From contig USHE01000046.1 in the NCBI GenBank assembly GCA_900554385.1, positions 1 to 12,415 of the forward strand: a stretch of 12,415 bases of DNA. Reading direction: 5' to 3'. Made by a program: the position numbers and the translations under genes. Positions 7,303 through 12,415 of this stretch are shown here, piece by piece. Origin of the DNA: an uncultured bacterium. GTDB lineage: Bacteria; Cyanobacteriota; Vampirovibrionia; Gastranaerophilales; Gastranaerophilaceae. The notes under the pieces are model-generated. The model was not told where the DNA came from and did no database searches. It saw only the letters and a list, made by a program, of their open reading frames with translations. Within the stretch, counting starts at the first letter, position 1. Every line of letters begins with the position of its first letter.

Positions 7303-7839
7303 ATGAAATATGTATGCACAGTATGCGGTTGGTCTACAGAAGCTGATAAAGCACCTGAAAAATGTCCTCTTTGCAACGCTACAACTTTTAAAGAAGTTGG
7401 CGGCGGTGAAAAAGTTTACGCTTGTGAACACAAAGTAGGCGACGGTGTTGTTGAAGATAAAGAAGTTATGGATGGTTTGAGAGCGCACTTTACCGGTGAA
7501 TGTACCGAAGTTGGTATGTATCTTGCTATGGCTAGAGTTGCTGAAAGAGAAGGATACCCTGAAGTTGCAGAAGCTTACAAAAGATATGCTTTTGAAGAAG
7601 CTGAACACGCTTCTAAGTTTGCAGAATTGTTGGGTGAAGTTGTTACTAATTCAACTAAGAAAAATCTTGAACTCCGTGCAGAAGCTGAACACGGTGCTTG
7701 CGAAGGTAAACTTGCTATTGCAGCACGTGCTAAGCAGTTAGGCTATGACGCAATTCACGATACAGTTCACGAAATGGCTAAAGATGAAGCTCGTCACGGC
7801 AAAGGTTTCGATGGACTTTTGAAAAGATATTTTTCATAA
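7303..7839 (+). CDS. Rubrerythrin with N-terminal rubredoxin domain (reverse rubrerythrin type)
   Basis: Rubrerythrins are cytoplasmic non-haem iron peroxidases that reduce hydrogen peroxide in anaerobes and microaerophiles. The rubredoxin iron site comes first: C5-x2-C8 and C21-x2-C24, within the first 35 residues. The ferritin-like four-helix diiron domain follows (about 50-178), with E66, the E99-x-x-H102 motif (FEEAEH), a third helix with Glu127 and Glu134, and E162-x-x-H165 (DEARH). Classical rubrerythrin has the rubredoxin at the C-terminus, so this is the reversed order known from clostridia and other anaerobes. All ligand positions I expect are present. The start has AAAGGTGG at 7288-7295. 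It has its own promoter inside a large palindrome and its own terminator, so it is a single-gene unit. Electron donors (rubredoxin reductase, NADH oxidoreductase) are not in the window. Confidence 0.93.
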   Translation: MKYVCTVCGWSTEADKAPEKCPLCNATTFKEVGGGEKVYACEHKVGDGVVEDKEVMDGLRAHFTGECTEVGMYLAMARVAEREGYPEVAEAYKRYAFEEAEHASKFAELLGEVVTNSTKKNLELRAEAEHGACEGKLAIAARAKQLGYDAIHDTVHEMAKDEARHGKGFDGLLKRYFS

Positions 7840-7889
7840 GTTCTAGCAAGACTTTCTCCGTTAAGGTGGAGCTAAGCAGCTATAATACA

Positions 7890-7921
7890 AAAAATCCCTG
7901 ATTTTATAATCAGGGATTTTT
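7890..7921. terminator. Bidirectional terminator after rubrerythrin
   Basis: A perfect 14-bp stem (7890-7903 with 7908-7921, core ATCCCTGATT) closes a TTAT loop, with A runs on one side and T runs on the other. It ends just before the stop codon of the convergent small gene (7924), so it can stop transcription from both directions. Confidence 0.9.
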
Positions 7922-7923
7922 GT

Positions 7924-8154
7924 TTATTTTTCTGATTGTGTAATCATTTTAAATTTTGCTTTTAAGTTAGTTAGTACATCCAGCATTTCTTCCGTGTGGC
8001 TGCGGTTATATGTCGAAAGAGTTATTGTATCTTTGCCGATTGTACCTTCCATTTTGTTTTTACTTGTAAGTTTTTGAATTGGGGTGTAAATGTTTTTTCC
8101 CTGTTTTGTGGGAATGTCAAATGTTGTTTTAATAATCGGGGTAATTTTACTCAT
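7924..8154 (-). CDS. Small protein of unknown function (76 residues)
   Basis: I do not recognise this 76-residue protein. It starts MSKITPIIKTTFDIPT and has no signal peptide, membrane segment or cysteine. The N-terminal part looks beta-rich (TTFDIPT, GTIGKDTITLSTYN), and the C-terminal 25 residues look helical and charged (HTEEMLDVLTNLKAKF). The ATG at 8154 has an excellent AAAGGAG site (8160-8166) five bases upstream, which supports real translation; the in-frame TTG at 8187 overlaps no such site. TATGAT (8191-8196, read on the minus strand) is a possible -10. A terminator lies just upstream for the preceding minus-strand gene, so this gene is probably transcribed on its own. It ends at a shared terminator with rubrerythrin; no functional link is implied. 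Confidence 0.65.
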   Translation of the reverse strand: MSKITPIIKTTFDIPTKQGKNIYTPIQKLTSKNKMEGTIGKDTITLSTYNRSHTEEMLDVLTNLKAKFKMITQSEK

Positions 8155-8210
8155 TATTTCTCCTTTCATAAATGGGGTAATACCCAATTTATCATAAAGA
8201 TATTTTTTTG

Positions 8211-8243
8211 CAAAAGAAAAACCACTTTTTGTTAAGAAAGTGG
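8211..8243 (-). terminator. Probable terminator of the 377-residue protein gene
   Basis: Read on the minus strand, CCACTTT and AAAGTGG (8243-8237 and 8228-8222) form a 7-bp stem with an 8-nt loop, followed by TTTTTCTTTTG (8221-8211). It lies about 80 bases after the stop codon. The stretch between (8244-8321) is A-rich, with a short direct repeat of ATAAAGGA, and nothing else is recognised in it. Confidence 0.65.
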
Positions 8244-8321
8244 CGGGGAAAAGTTACGAAATTTTTTAAATAAAGGAAATAAAGGAAAAAGGAATCAAAT
8301 AAAAAATTTTTATATAAATCG

Positions 8322-9455
8322 TTACGAGAATATTGTGAACGATTTTTCAACGTTTTTGTCAATTACGTTTTTGACAGCGTCGTATTCTGTCTGTAATGCG
8401 CTGTGTTCCGTATCAAGTTTTCTCAATTCAAGGTCAAATTTGTTGTCTTTTGCTTCCAAATCAGACAATTGATTTTGATATTCGCGTTCAATTCTTGCGA
8501 TTTCTCTCTCGTCTTCAACTTCTTGAATTGAAGAATCAGAGTCTATTGATGTAGACACAAATTTTCTTTCTGTTGTTGAGTAGTATTCGAGAAGCAAGTT
8601 GCCTTCTCTCAACTGTTGTTCAAACCATTTATTATCTTTAATAGTTTCGGCAGTATTTTTTTCTGTGTAATATCCGGAAGCTGCCATTTTATTAAAGATA
8701 TTTGTGAGATATTTTATGTAACTTGCATTTTCAGGATCGACAGCAGTTTTTTTGTTATGAACAGAATCTGATTGTCCGTAGTATGCTTCTGTTAAAGCAA
8801 CTGCATAGTCGTAGAGTTCTCTTTGCTCTCTGGTAGTTCCTTCGTAATTGAGAGCTTTTGTTTCTTTTGCACCTGTTTTCAAATCTGTTAAAGTATATGT
8901 CGGGTAGCCGTCATAAGCTTCACCGCTGAATGCCGTAAATCCGAAGTCGAGTCCGTGTTCATCATCTCCATAATGCAAATCAACGGATGTTAAGTATTTA
9001 TCCCAAGCTTCATGAATTTTTTGTTCAGCCATAGCCTTATCTTCGTCGCTGGCGTCACCGTTAGCTGTAATGTCAATGTCAGCTTGCGAGTAACCTAATG
9101 CAGATAAAAATTTGTTCAAATCTCCATTGCCTGCTTCAAAAGCTTTTTTCTGCTGATCCGTAACAAGAACTTTTCCGTCTTTGTCAGTAACAACATACTG
9201 CAGACCGCAAGCCACTGTGTTATAACCGGTCATAAGACCGTAAGAAATATCTGTGTAAACTTCTGTAGAACCGTCAAAACCTGTTAATACAGTTAATTTG
9301 GTAGCATCAAGAGCTGCAAGGTAATCTTTATTTGCCTGTTCAGTCTGCTGGGCAAGACGAATTTTAGAGTAAGAAATGTCCTGACCTGAATTTTCGTTGT
9401 CAGTCATTCTTGCTGTTAAGCTGAGGAGTCTTGCTTGTGAAGCCGCCATTCCCAT
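8322..9455 (-). CDS. Lineage-type protein of unknown function with helical ends and C-terminal coiled coil
   Basis: The 377 residues have three parts. A conserved-looking N-terminal helical region (1-58) holds ASQARLLSLTARMTDNE and KIRLAQQTEQANKDYLAALDATK. A polar, aromatic, Asp/Gly-rich middle (about 60-275) follows. A strongly charged C-terminal coiled coil (about 311-371) ends DKNVEKSFTIFS. There is no classical signal peptide and only one cysteine (residue 83). I recall similar proteins, often several per genome, in Gastranaerophilales. The layout of helical ends around a variable middle resembles flagellin, hook-associated and type III translocator proteins, but that is an analogy only. 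The start is awkward: AAAGGA (9469-9474, minus strand) is 13 bases from the ATG at 9455, and an in-frame stop at 9474-9476 excludes a longer AUG/GUG/TUG start. It is divergent from the LysM-like gene. Confidence 0.85.
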   Translation of the reverse strand: MGMAASQARLLSLTARMTDNENSGQDISYSKIRLAQQTEQANKDYLAALDATKLTVLTGFDGSTEVYTDISYGLMTGYNTVACGLQYVVTDKDGKVLVTDQQKKAFEAGNGDLNKFLSALGYSQADIDITANGDASDEDKAMAEQKIHEAWDKYLTSVDLHYGDDEHGLDFGFTAFSGEAYDGYPTYTLTDLKTGAKETKALNYEGTTREQRELYDYAVALTEAYYGQSDSVHNKKTAVDPENASYIKYLTNIFNKMAASGYYTEKNTAETIKDNKWFEQQLREGNLLLEYYSTTERKFVSTSIDSDSSIQEVEDEREIARIEREYQNQLSDLEAKDNKFDLELRKLDTEHSALQTEYDAVKNVIDKNVEKSFTIFS

Positions 9456-9569
9456 AGGTCGAATACAGTCCTTTCATTAAATCGTAACTTATATTCCCTA
9501 ATACGACACGTTGATATGAAAACTTTAGAATTTTAATGAGTCTTGTTAATAAATCGTTACAAATGGCAG

Positions 9570-9590
9570 ATTGTTACAGATTGTAACAAT
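9570..9590. promoter_or_regulatory. Perfect 9-3-9 inverted repeat, candidate operator in the divergent region
   Basis: ATTGTTACA (9570-9578), GAT and TGTAACAAT (9582-9590) form a perfect inverted repeat. The right arm contains the -35 of the plus-strand promoter, and a further CGTTACAAA half-site lies just upstream at 9555-9563. A dimeric regulator binding here would control the LysM-like gene and perhaps the divergent 377-residue protein gene. An RNA hairpin role is unlikely because it lies upstream of the predicted start of transcription. Confidence 0.5.
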
Positions 9591-9610
9591 GCTTGTTATA
9601 TAGGTATAAA
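9581..9610 (+). promoter_or_regulatory. Probable promoter of the LysM-like gene
   Basis: TTGTAA (9581-9586), an 18-base spacer and TATAAA (9605-9610) form a reasonable promoter, giving a leader of about 125 bases. The leader holds two AT-rich hairpins: GAATTAAA/TTTAATTC (9623-9630 and 9643-9650), and AAAGATT/AATCTTT with a 3-base loop (9698-9704 and 9708-9714), the second 11 bases before the ribosome site. For the divergent gene I find only weak minus-strand promoter candidates (for example TATAAG at 9488-9493). Confidence 0.5.
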
Positions 9611-9741
9611 CCCATTTTGCAGGAATTAAAAATATATTTGTATTTAATTCAGGCAAATATTACTAATAAAATTTGTTTATAAGAGTACGGGGAATTAAAA
9701 GATTACAAATCTTTAAACGAGGAAAAAGGAGAAACAAAATT

Positions 9742-11343
9742 ATGGCAGGGGAAAGAACTACTCTCACTGACGCTCAGTTTGCTGCGCGTAAAAATTATTA
9801 TTTAGAACAAGTAGGCAGAGCAAAACCTAAAGCAAATGGAACTAAAAATAATCCATTAAAGGGTGAAGATTTAGCTTTGAGGTTAAAAGAACGCTTCAAT
9901 CATAAGAAAGACAATTCTAAAAAATCAAACGCAGAGGCAATTGCTGAATTGAATGCTAAAGAAGAAGCAAAAAAGACAGCATCAAAGGGGCAAAGTAAAT
10001 CTTTGACATATAATGAAGCTCACCGAGTTGAAAATAATATTCCGCAAGAACAAGTGGATAAATTAAATAAATTAAAGGCTCAGCTTGAAGCTGAAGAAGC
10101 GGCAAGTAAAAAAGTTCAATCGGCGAAGTCTGACATTCCTGCAGCAGATGCATCTAAATCGCAGGCAGAACCTAAGACTTGGAAAAAATATTTAGCTGAA
10201 CATGGCAAAGAATATAAACAACCTGTTTCAGGTGTGGTTGAGGCTGATCGCCGTGCAGCAGAGGCTATTAAAAAGAATGCCGAAGCGAAGGAAGCTCTTA
10301 AGCAAGACGCACTTAGGAATGCTGAGAAAATAAACAAAAAATTTACAATATCAGCCGCACAGATTGATAAGCAATTTGGATTGACAGATTTAAAACCTGT
10401 AGATGCTGATTATGCAAAAGATTATGAACGAATATTGGATGAGCGTGAAAAAGGTACACTTGAGCAAGGTGCAAAAAACGAAGCAAGACAAGGCGCAAAG
10501 CCAGACGCAAAAGCAGGAGTAGTCGCACAACCAGCACCGGAAGTAAAACCAGACGCAAAAGCAGGCGCAATCTCTCAACCAGCACCGGAAGTAAAACCAG
10601 ACGTAAAAGCAGGAGCAGTCGCTCAACCAGAACCACAAGTAAAGCCGGAAACAAGAGCAGCTGTAAATCCTGAACCAAAACCGGCTGCTGTAGCTGAAGG
10701 GAAACAAGAACTTCCAAAGAAATCAGGAATATTGGGCAAAATTGGAAAATTCTTTAAAAGTAAAGGCGGTAAAATTGCTTTGGCGGCAGGTGCAATAGCA
10801 CTGGTTGCCGGATTATTCAAAATGTGTTCCGGTAAAAAAGATGAGCCTGTTCCGCCAACTCCTGTACCTCCGGCTCCAACTGAGGCAACACAGCCAACTC
10901 TACCGGCAGAACCGCAGTTTGCTCTGGATGTTGAAGAAGGTCAAATGCCTAAGAGTTATACAATTCAGGCTGGTAACTACCCGTCAGGAATAATTATGGA
11001 TACTTACGGTGTAGCTTTTGGAACACCTGAATACGAACAAATCAGGGACGCTGTATATGAAGCAAGCGGTTACGAAAGAAATACTAACTTAAAAGCGGGT
11101 GATAAATTCACATTGCCTGACGTAACAGTCGGTGATAAAGTTTACTCTGCAAACGAAAATGCAGATGTAAGAAAAGGTGAAATTGCAGATAATGGCTTAA
11201 AACTCGGACGTACCAAGGAAGTCGTAAAAGCAAACGATAAATATTATATAGTAGACCAAAAAACAGGTGAAAGGGTTGAAGGCGACGGACCTTTTGAAAG
11301 CAAAGATGACGCACTGGCAAGATTAGACGAATTGAACGCTTAA
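9742..11343 (+). CDS. Single-span membrane protein with Pro/Ala repeats and a C-terminal LysM-like domain
   Basis: The 533-residue protein has a long charged, helical, Lys/Glu/Ala-rich N-terminal part (1-250), three 16-residue Pro/Ala repeats (254-301), a basic stretch (KKSGILGKIGKFFKSKGGK) leading into one membrane helix (about 343-362), a Pro-rich linker, and a LysM-like domain (about 405-460: SYTIQAGNYPSGIIMDTYGV to AGDKFTLPDV). A further 70-residue C-terminal domain follows. LysM domains bind peptidoglycan glycans. The basic residues before the helix predict a cytoplasmic N-terminus and a cell-wall-facing C-terminus, so the protein may connect a cytoplasmic assembly to the wall. ATG 9742 is chosen for its AAGGAG (9726-9731); an in-frame TTG at 9673 lacks one. 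The LysM match is imperfect, with an insertion, so it is a likely and not certain call. A strong terminator follows. Confidence 0.85.
   Translation: MAGERTTLTDAQFAARKNYYLEQVGRAKPKANGTKNNPLKGEDLALRLKERFNHKKDNSKKSNAEAIAELNAKEEAKKTASKGQSKSLTYNEAHRVENNIPQEQVDKLNKLKAQLEAEEAASKKVQSAKSDIPAADASKSQAEPKTWKKYLAEHGKEYKQPVSGVVEADRRAAEAIKKNAEAKEALKQDALRNAEKINKKFTISAAQIDKQFGLTDLKPVDADYAKDYERILDEREKGTLEQGAKNEARQGAKPDAKAGVVAQPAPEVKPDAKAGAISQPAPEVKPDVKAGAVAQPEPQVKPETRAAVNPEPKPAAVAEGKQELPKKSGILGKIGKFFKSKGGKIALAAGAIALVAGLFKMCSGKKDEPVPPTPVPPAPTEATQPTLPAEPQFALDVEEGQMPKSYTIQAGNYPSGIIMDTYGVAFGTPEYEQIRDAVYEASGYERNTNLKAGDKFTLPDVTVGDKVYSANENADVRKGEIADNGLKLGRTKEVVKANDKYYIVDQKTGERVEGDGPFESKDDALARLDELNA
10501..10665 (+). 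repeat. 48-bp tandem repeats encoding a 16-residue Pro/Ala unit
   Basis: Three in-frame 48-bp units begin at 10501, 10549 and 10597, each starting CCAGACG and encoding PDxKAGxxxQPxPxVK. A degenerate fourth start (PETRAAV) follows at 10645. Units 1 and 2 are closely similar at DNA level, which suggests recent duplication and possible length variation between strains. The unit would form an extended, flexible spacer between the helical N-terminal part and the membrane helix. Confidence 0.85.
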
Positions 11344-11363
11344 ACATCAACAAAAGTATAAAT

Positions 11364-11393
11364 AAAAGCCTCCTTTTTATAAAGGGGGCTTTT
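11364..11393 (+). terminator. Terminator after the LysM-like gene
   Basis: A 13-bp stem (11364-11376 with 11381-11393, one T-G wobble, core AAAAGCCTCC) closes a TTAT loop. The 3' arm itself ends in TTTT, followed by GTTACG, so the U tract is within the stem. It lies 20 bases after the stop codon. Confidence 0.8.
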
Positions 11394-11414
11394 GTTACGA
11401 AATGTAAAGATGAG

Positions 11415-11443
11415 TTTAAAATAGGCTGAAACTCAGTTATAAT
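11415..11443 (+). promoter_or_regulatory. Promoter of the octapeptide-repeat gene
   Basis: TTTAAA (11415-11420), exactly 17 bases and a perfect TATAAT (11438-11443) form the promoter. Transcription would start near 11450, giving a leader of about 100 bases. An inverted repeat, TGAGTTT/AAACTCA (11411-11417 and 11429-11435), covers the -35 and spacer and could be an operator. Confidence 0.6.
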
Positions 11444-11473
11444 GCCTTATAGGATAGGAAGGGGTAATAGCAA

Positions 11474-11515
11474 TTGTTTTGGAAAAAATGTTTTAATAGA
11501 ACTATAGGCGGTTGA
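11474..11515 (+). CDS. Possible 13-residue leader peptide (weak)
   Basis: In the leader of the octapeptide-repeat gene, GGAAGGGG (11457-11464) is a strong ribosome site nine bases before TTG at 11474. The frame encodes MFWKKCFNRTIGG and ends at TGA 11513-11515. That stop codon lies in the loop of a hairpin, AGGCG/CGCCT (11506-11510 and 11516-11520). Translation to the stop would open the hairpin, which could couple to the gene starting at 11554. The start codon is a weak one and the ORF is very short, so chance is a serious alternative. Confidence 0.25.
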   Translation: MFWKKCFNRTIGG

Positions 11516-11553
11516 CGCCTGAGAGTATTAAAGTAACAGAAAGGATGTTAAGC

Positions 11554-11925
11554 ATGAGTATTAATGGTGTTGGTGCTAATGGCAATGGACCACAAAAAAT
11601 TGATCCAAAACAAGTCGAGCAGAAGAAAACGCTTTCGTCAGCTATAAAAGGTTTTGCGGAAGGCACGATAGGAAAGCTTCTTGGCGGGAATAAGGCAGAG
11701 GCAGAAGATAAACCGATTAAAGGTTTGAGTATTGAGCACACAGGCACCATTGAATATACGGGAGGTCCTGTAGAATATCAGGCAAACGGTAATGTCGGCT
11801 ACACTGCTAACGGAACCGTTGACTACAATGTGAGCGGCAGCACAGGTTACCAAGTTAACGGACAAGTCGGATATCAGGCTAACGGTACTGTTGGTTATAT
11901 GGCGAATGAAAAACCTATAGAATAA
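11554..11925 (+). CDS. Small octapeptide-repeat protein of unknown function
   Basis: This 123-residue protein begins MSINGVGANGNGP, has a short helical stretch (26-45: TLSSAIKGFAEGTIGKLLGG), then a polar linker, then a repeat domain (about 58-119). Six consecutive octamers of the form x-V-x-Y-x-[AV]-x-G fill residues 72-119, and two shorter degenerate units (SIEHTG, TIEYTGG) precede them. There is no signal peptide, membrane helix or cysteine. A tyrosine every eight residues with alternating small and polar residues suggests a regular beta arrangement, such as a solenoid or fibre-like sheet. The start at 11554 has AAAGGA (11540-11545) eight bases upstream; an in-frame TTG at 11512 lacks a site. 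It is transcribed from its own promoter and ends at a bidirectional terminator. Function is unknown; a surface, fibre or assembly-scaffold role is inference. Confidence 0.7.
   Translation: MSINGVGANGNGPQKIDPKQVEQKKTLSSAIKGFAEGTIGKLLGGNKAEAEDKPIKGLSIEHTGTIEYTGGPVEYQANGNVGYTANGTVDYNVSGSTGYQVNGQVGYQANGTVGYMANEKPIE
11767..11910 (+). repeat. Six 24-bp units encoding octapeptides with tyrosine every eight residues
   Basis: Units in order are PVEYQANG, NVGYTANG, TVDYNVSG, STGYQVNG, QVGYQANG and TVGYMANE. DNA of the units has drifted (different codons for Ala, Asn and Gly) more than the protein pattern, which suggests selection on the encoded repeat and not a recent slippage tract. Confidence 0.85.
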
Positions 11926-11931
11926 ATATGA

Positions 11932-11961
11932 AACGGGCGGAAATTTATTTCCGCCCGTTGT
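11932..11961. terminator. Bidirectional terminator between the octapeptide-repeat gene and the MgtC-like gene
   Basis: A perfect 12-bp GC-rich stem (11932-11943 with 11948-11959, AACGGGCGGAAA) closes a TTTA loop. It is placed between convergent stop codons at 11925 and 11962, with T-rich sequence on the plus side and A/T-rich sequence on the minus side. Confidence 0.85.
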
Positions 11962-12415
11962 TTATACAATTTCTTTGCATTCTTGGATTGAAATTGATTC
12001 AATTCCCTCTACTTTTTGAAAATCCTTGTATGTATTTTGAATTGGTTTTTTTGAATGTATATCTATTATTACATTTATTTTTGTAATTTCTTTATTTTGT
12101 TTGCTCTGTTTTCTTGTTATTTCTCGTAATTGCGGATATTTCCCAACGATAAAATTGTATATATCATTTGACGCATCATTGTAACAACTTATATTAACTG
12201 AAAGGCGTTTCATATTTTTAGTGCTTGTTGTGAGGATATTTCTTTCAAAAAATCTTATAGAAACCAGTACTATTATCGTAAGAATTGTCGCAGTTACGGC
12301 CAATCCGTACATTCCTGTTCCGCAAGCCATGCCGATAGATGCAGCCAGCCAAAGAGTTGCGGCTGTTGTAAGTCCGAAAATGAATGCGCCGTGTCTTAGT
12401 ACAGCACCGACGCCA
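11962..12415 (-). CDS. MgtC/SapB family membrane protein, N-terminal part outside window
   Basis: The frame is open to the right edge, and the visible 150 residues read GVGAVLRHGAFIFGLTTAAT at their start, the conserved end of the MgtC/SapB membrane domain (GLTTAATLWLAASIGMACGTGMYG), then a last membrane helix and a cytoplasmic domain of about 100 residues. That tail (SVNISCYND, ITKINVIIDIHSK, VEGIESISIQE) has the strand-helix pattern of the ACT-like domain found in longer MgtC proteins. MgtC proteins are linked to growth in low magnesium and to membrane energetics; SapB-type relatives have unclear roles. The missing part should be roughly 80-100 residues with the first helices. The internal Met codon at 12330 is not the start, because the family pattern continues upstream of it. 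Regulation lies outside the window. Confidence 0.88.
   Translation of the reverse strand, partial: GVGAVLRHGAFIFGLTTAATLWLAASIGMACGTGMYGLAVTATILTIIVLVSIRFFERNILTTSTKNMKRLSVNISCYNDASNDIYNFIVGKYPQLREITRKQSKQNKEITKINVIIDIHSKKPIQNTYKDFQKVEGIESISIQECKEIV

Noticed and set aside
7881..7886. TATAAT just before the rubrerythrin terminator
   Set aside because: It has no convincing -35, and transcription from it would run straight into the terminator and away from any plus-strand gene.
8315..9560. TAAATCGTTAC at 8315-8325 and 9550-9560, with a near copy at 9478-9488, flanking the 377-residue gene
   Set aside because: It looks like short direct repeats around a mobile gene, but in a 12-kb AT-rich window several matching 11-base words are expected by chance. 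One copy overlaps the stop codon, and there is no transposase or other mobility sign.
10343..10717. Leu/Arg-rich minus-strand open frames opposite the Pro/Ala repeats
   Set aside because: The repetitive composition is a by-product of the 48-bp repeats on the plus strand.
8253..11403. GTTACGAAAT present at 8253-8262 and 11394-11403
   Set aside because: Two ten-base matches at this composition are expected by chance, and the contexts (an A-rich 3' region and the end of a terminator) differ.
12328..12330. ATG as start of the MgtC-like gene
   Set aside because: The frame upstream to the window edge reads as the conserved MgtC/SapB membrane domain, so this Met is internal.

Overview
The window is AT-rich and carries ten protein genes on both strands, spaced like an ordinary bacterial chromosome. 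I see no rRNA, tRNA, CRISPR array, insertion sequence or phage module. The best guess at origin is a gut Gastranaerophilales bacterium (the non-photosynthetic cyanobacterial sister class Melainabacteria/Vampirovibrionia). This rests on recognising the 377-residue minus-strand protein that begins MGMAASQARLL, and on the pseudopilin-like protein at the left edge. Both are types I associate with that lineage from memory, not from a search. A low-GC Firmicute is the main alternative.

Left part (1-3420). The first gene runs in from outside the window. Reading back past its first in-frame start codon shows a type IV pilin N-terminal helix, followed by a large cysteine-rich body with three tandem repeats. 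After a strong terminator comes an apparent two-gene operon: a four-helix membrane protein of unknown function and mtnA (methylthioribose-1-phosphate isomerase, methionine salvage). A bidirectional terminator separates mtnA from the convergent genes.

Middle (3428-7921). A minus-strand pair encodes a divergent PiT-type transporter and MutL with an intact-looking endonuclease site. A solitary DNA methyltransferase is transcribed divergently from them. It is followed by a rubrerythrin with the rubredoxin domain first. The rubrerythrin promoter lies inside a near-perfect 40-bp palindrome, the clearest regulatory signal in the window.

Right part (7924-12415). This part is richer in unfamiliar genes: a 76-residue small protein, the 377-residue protein with a C-terminal coiled coil, a single-span protein with Pro/Ala repeats and a LysM-like domain, and a 123-residue protein ending in octapeptide repeats with a tyrosine every eight residues. 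An inverted repeat overlaps the -35 of the LysM-gene promoter in the divergent intergenic region. The window ends in the 3' part of an MgtC/SapB family gene on the minus strand.

Taken together the genes are housekeeping (mtnA, mutL), stress and ion handling (rubrerythrin, PiT-like, MgtC-like), and several lineage-type envelope or surface proteins whose roles are unknown. I do not see a single multigene defence or biosynthetic system. The most promising unknowns are the pseudopilin with cysteine repeats, the palindromic rubrerythrin promoter, and the set of three unusual proteins between 8322 and 11925.
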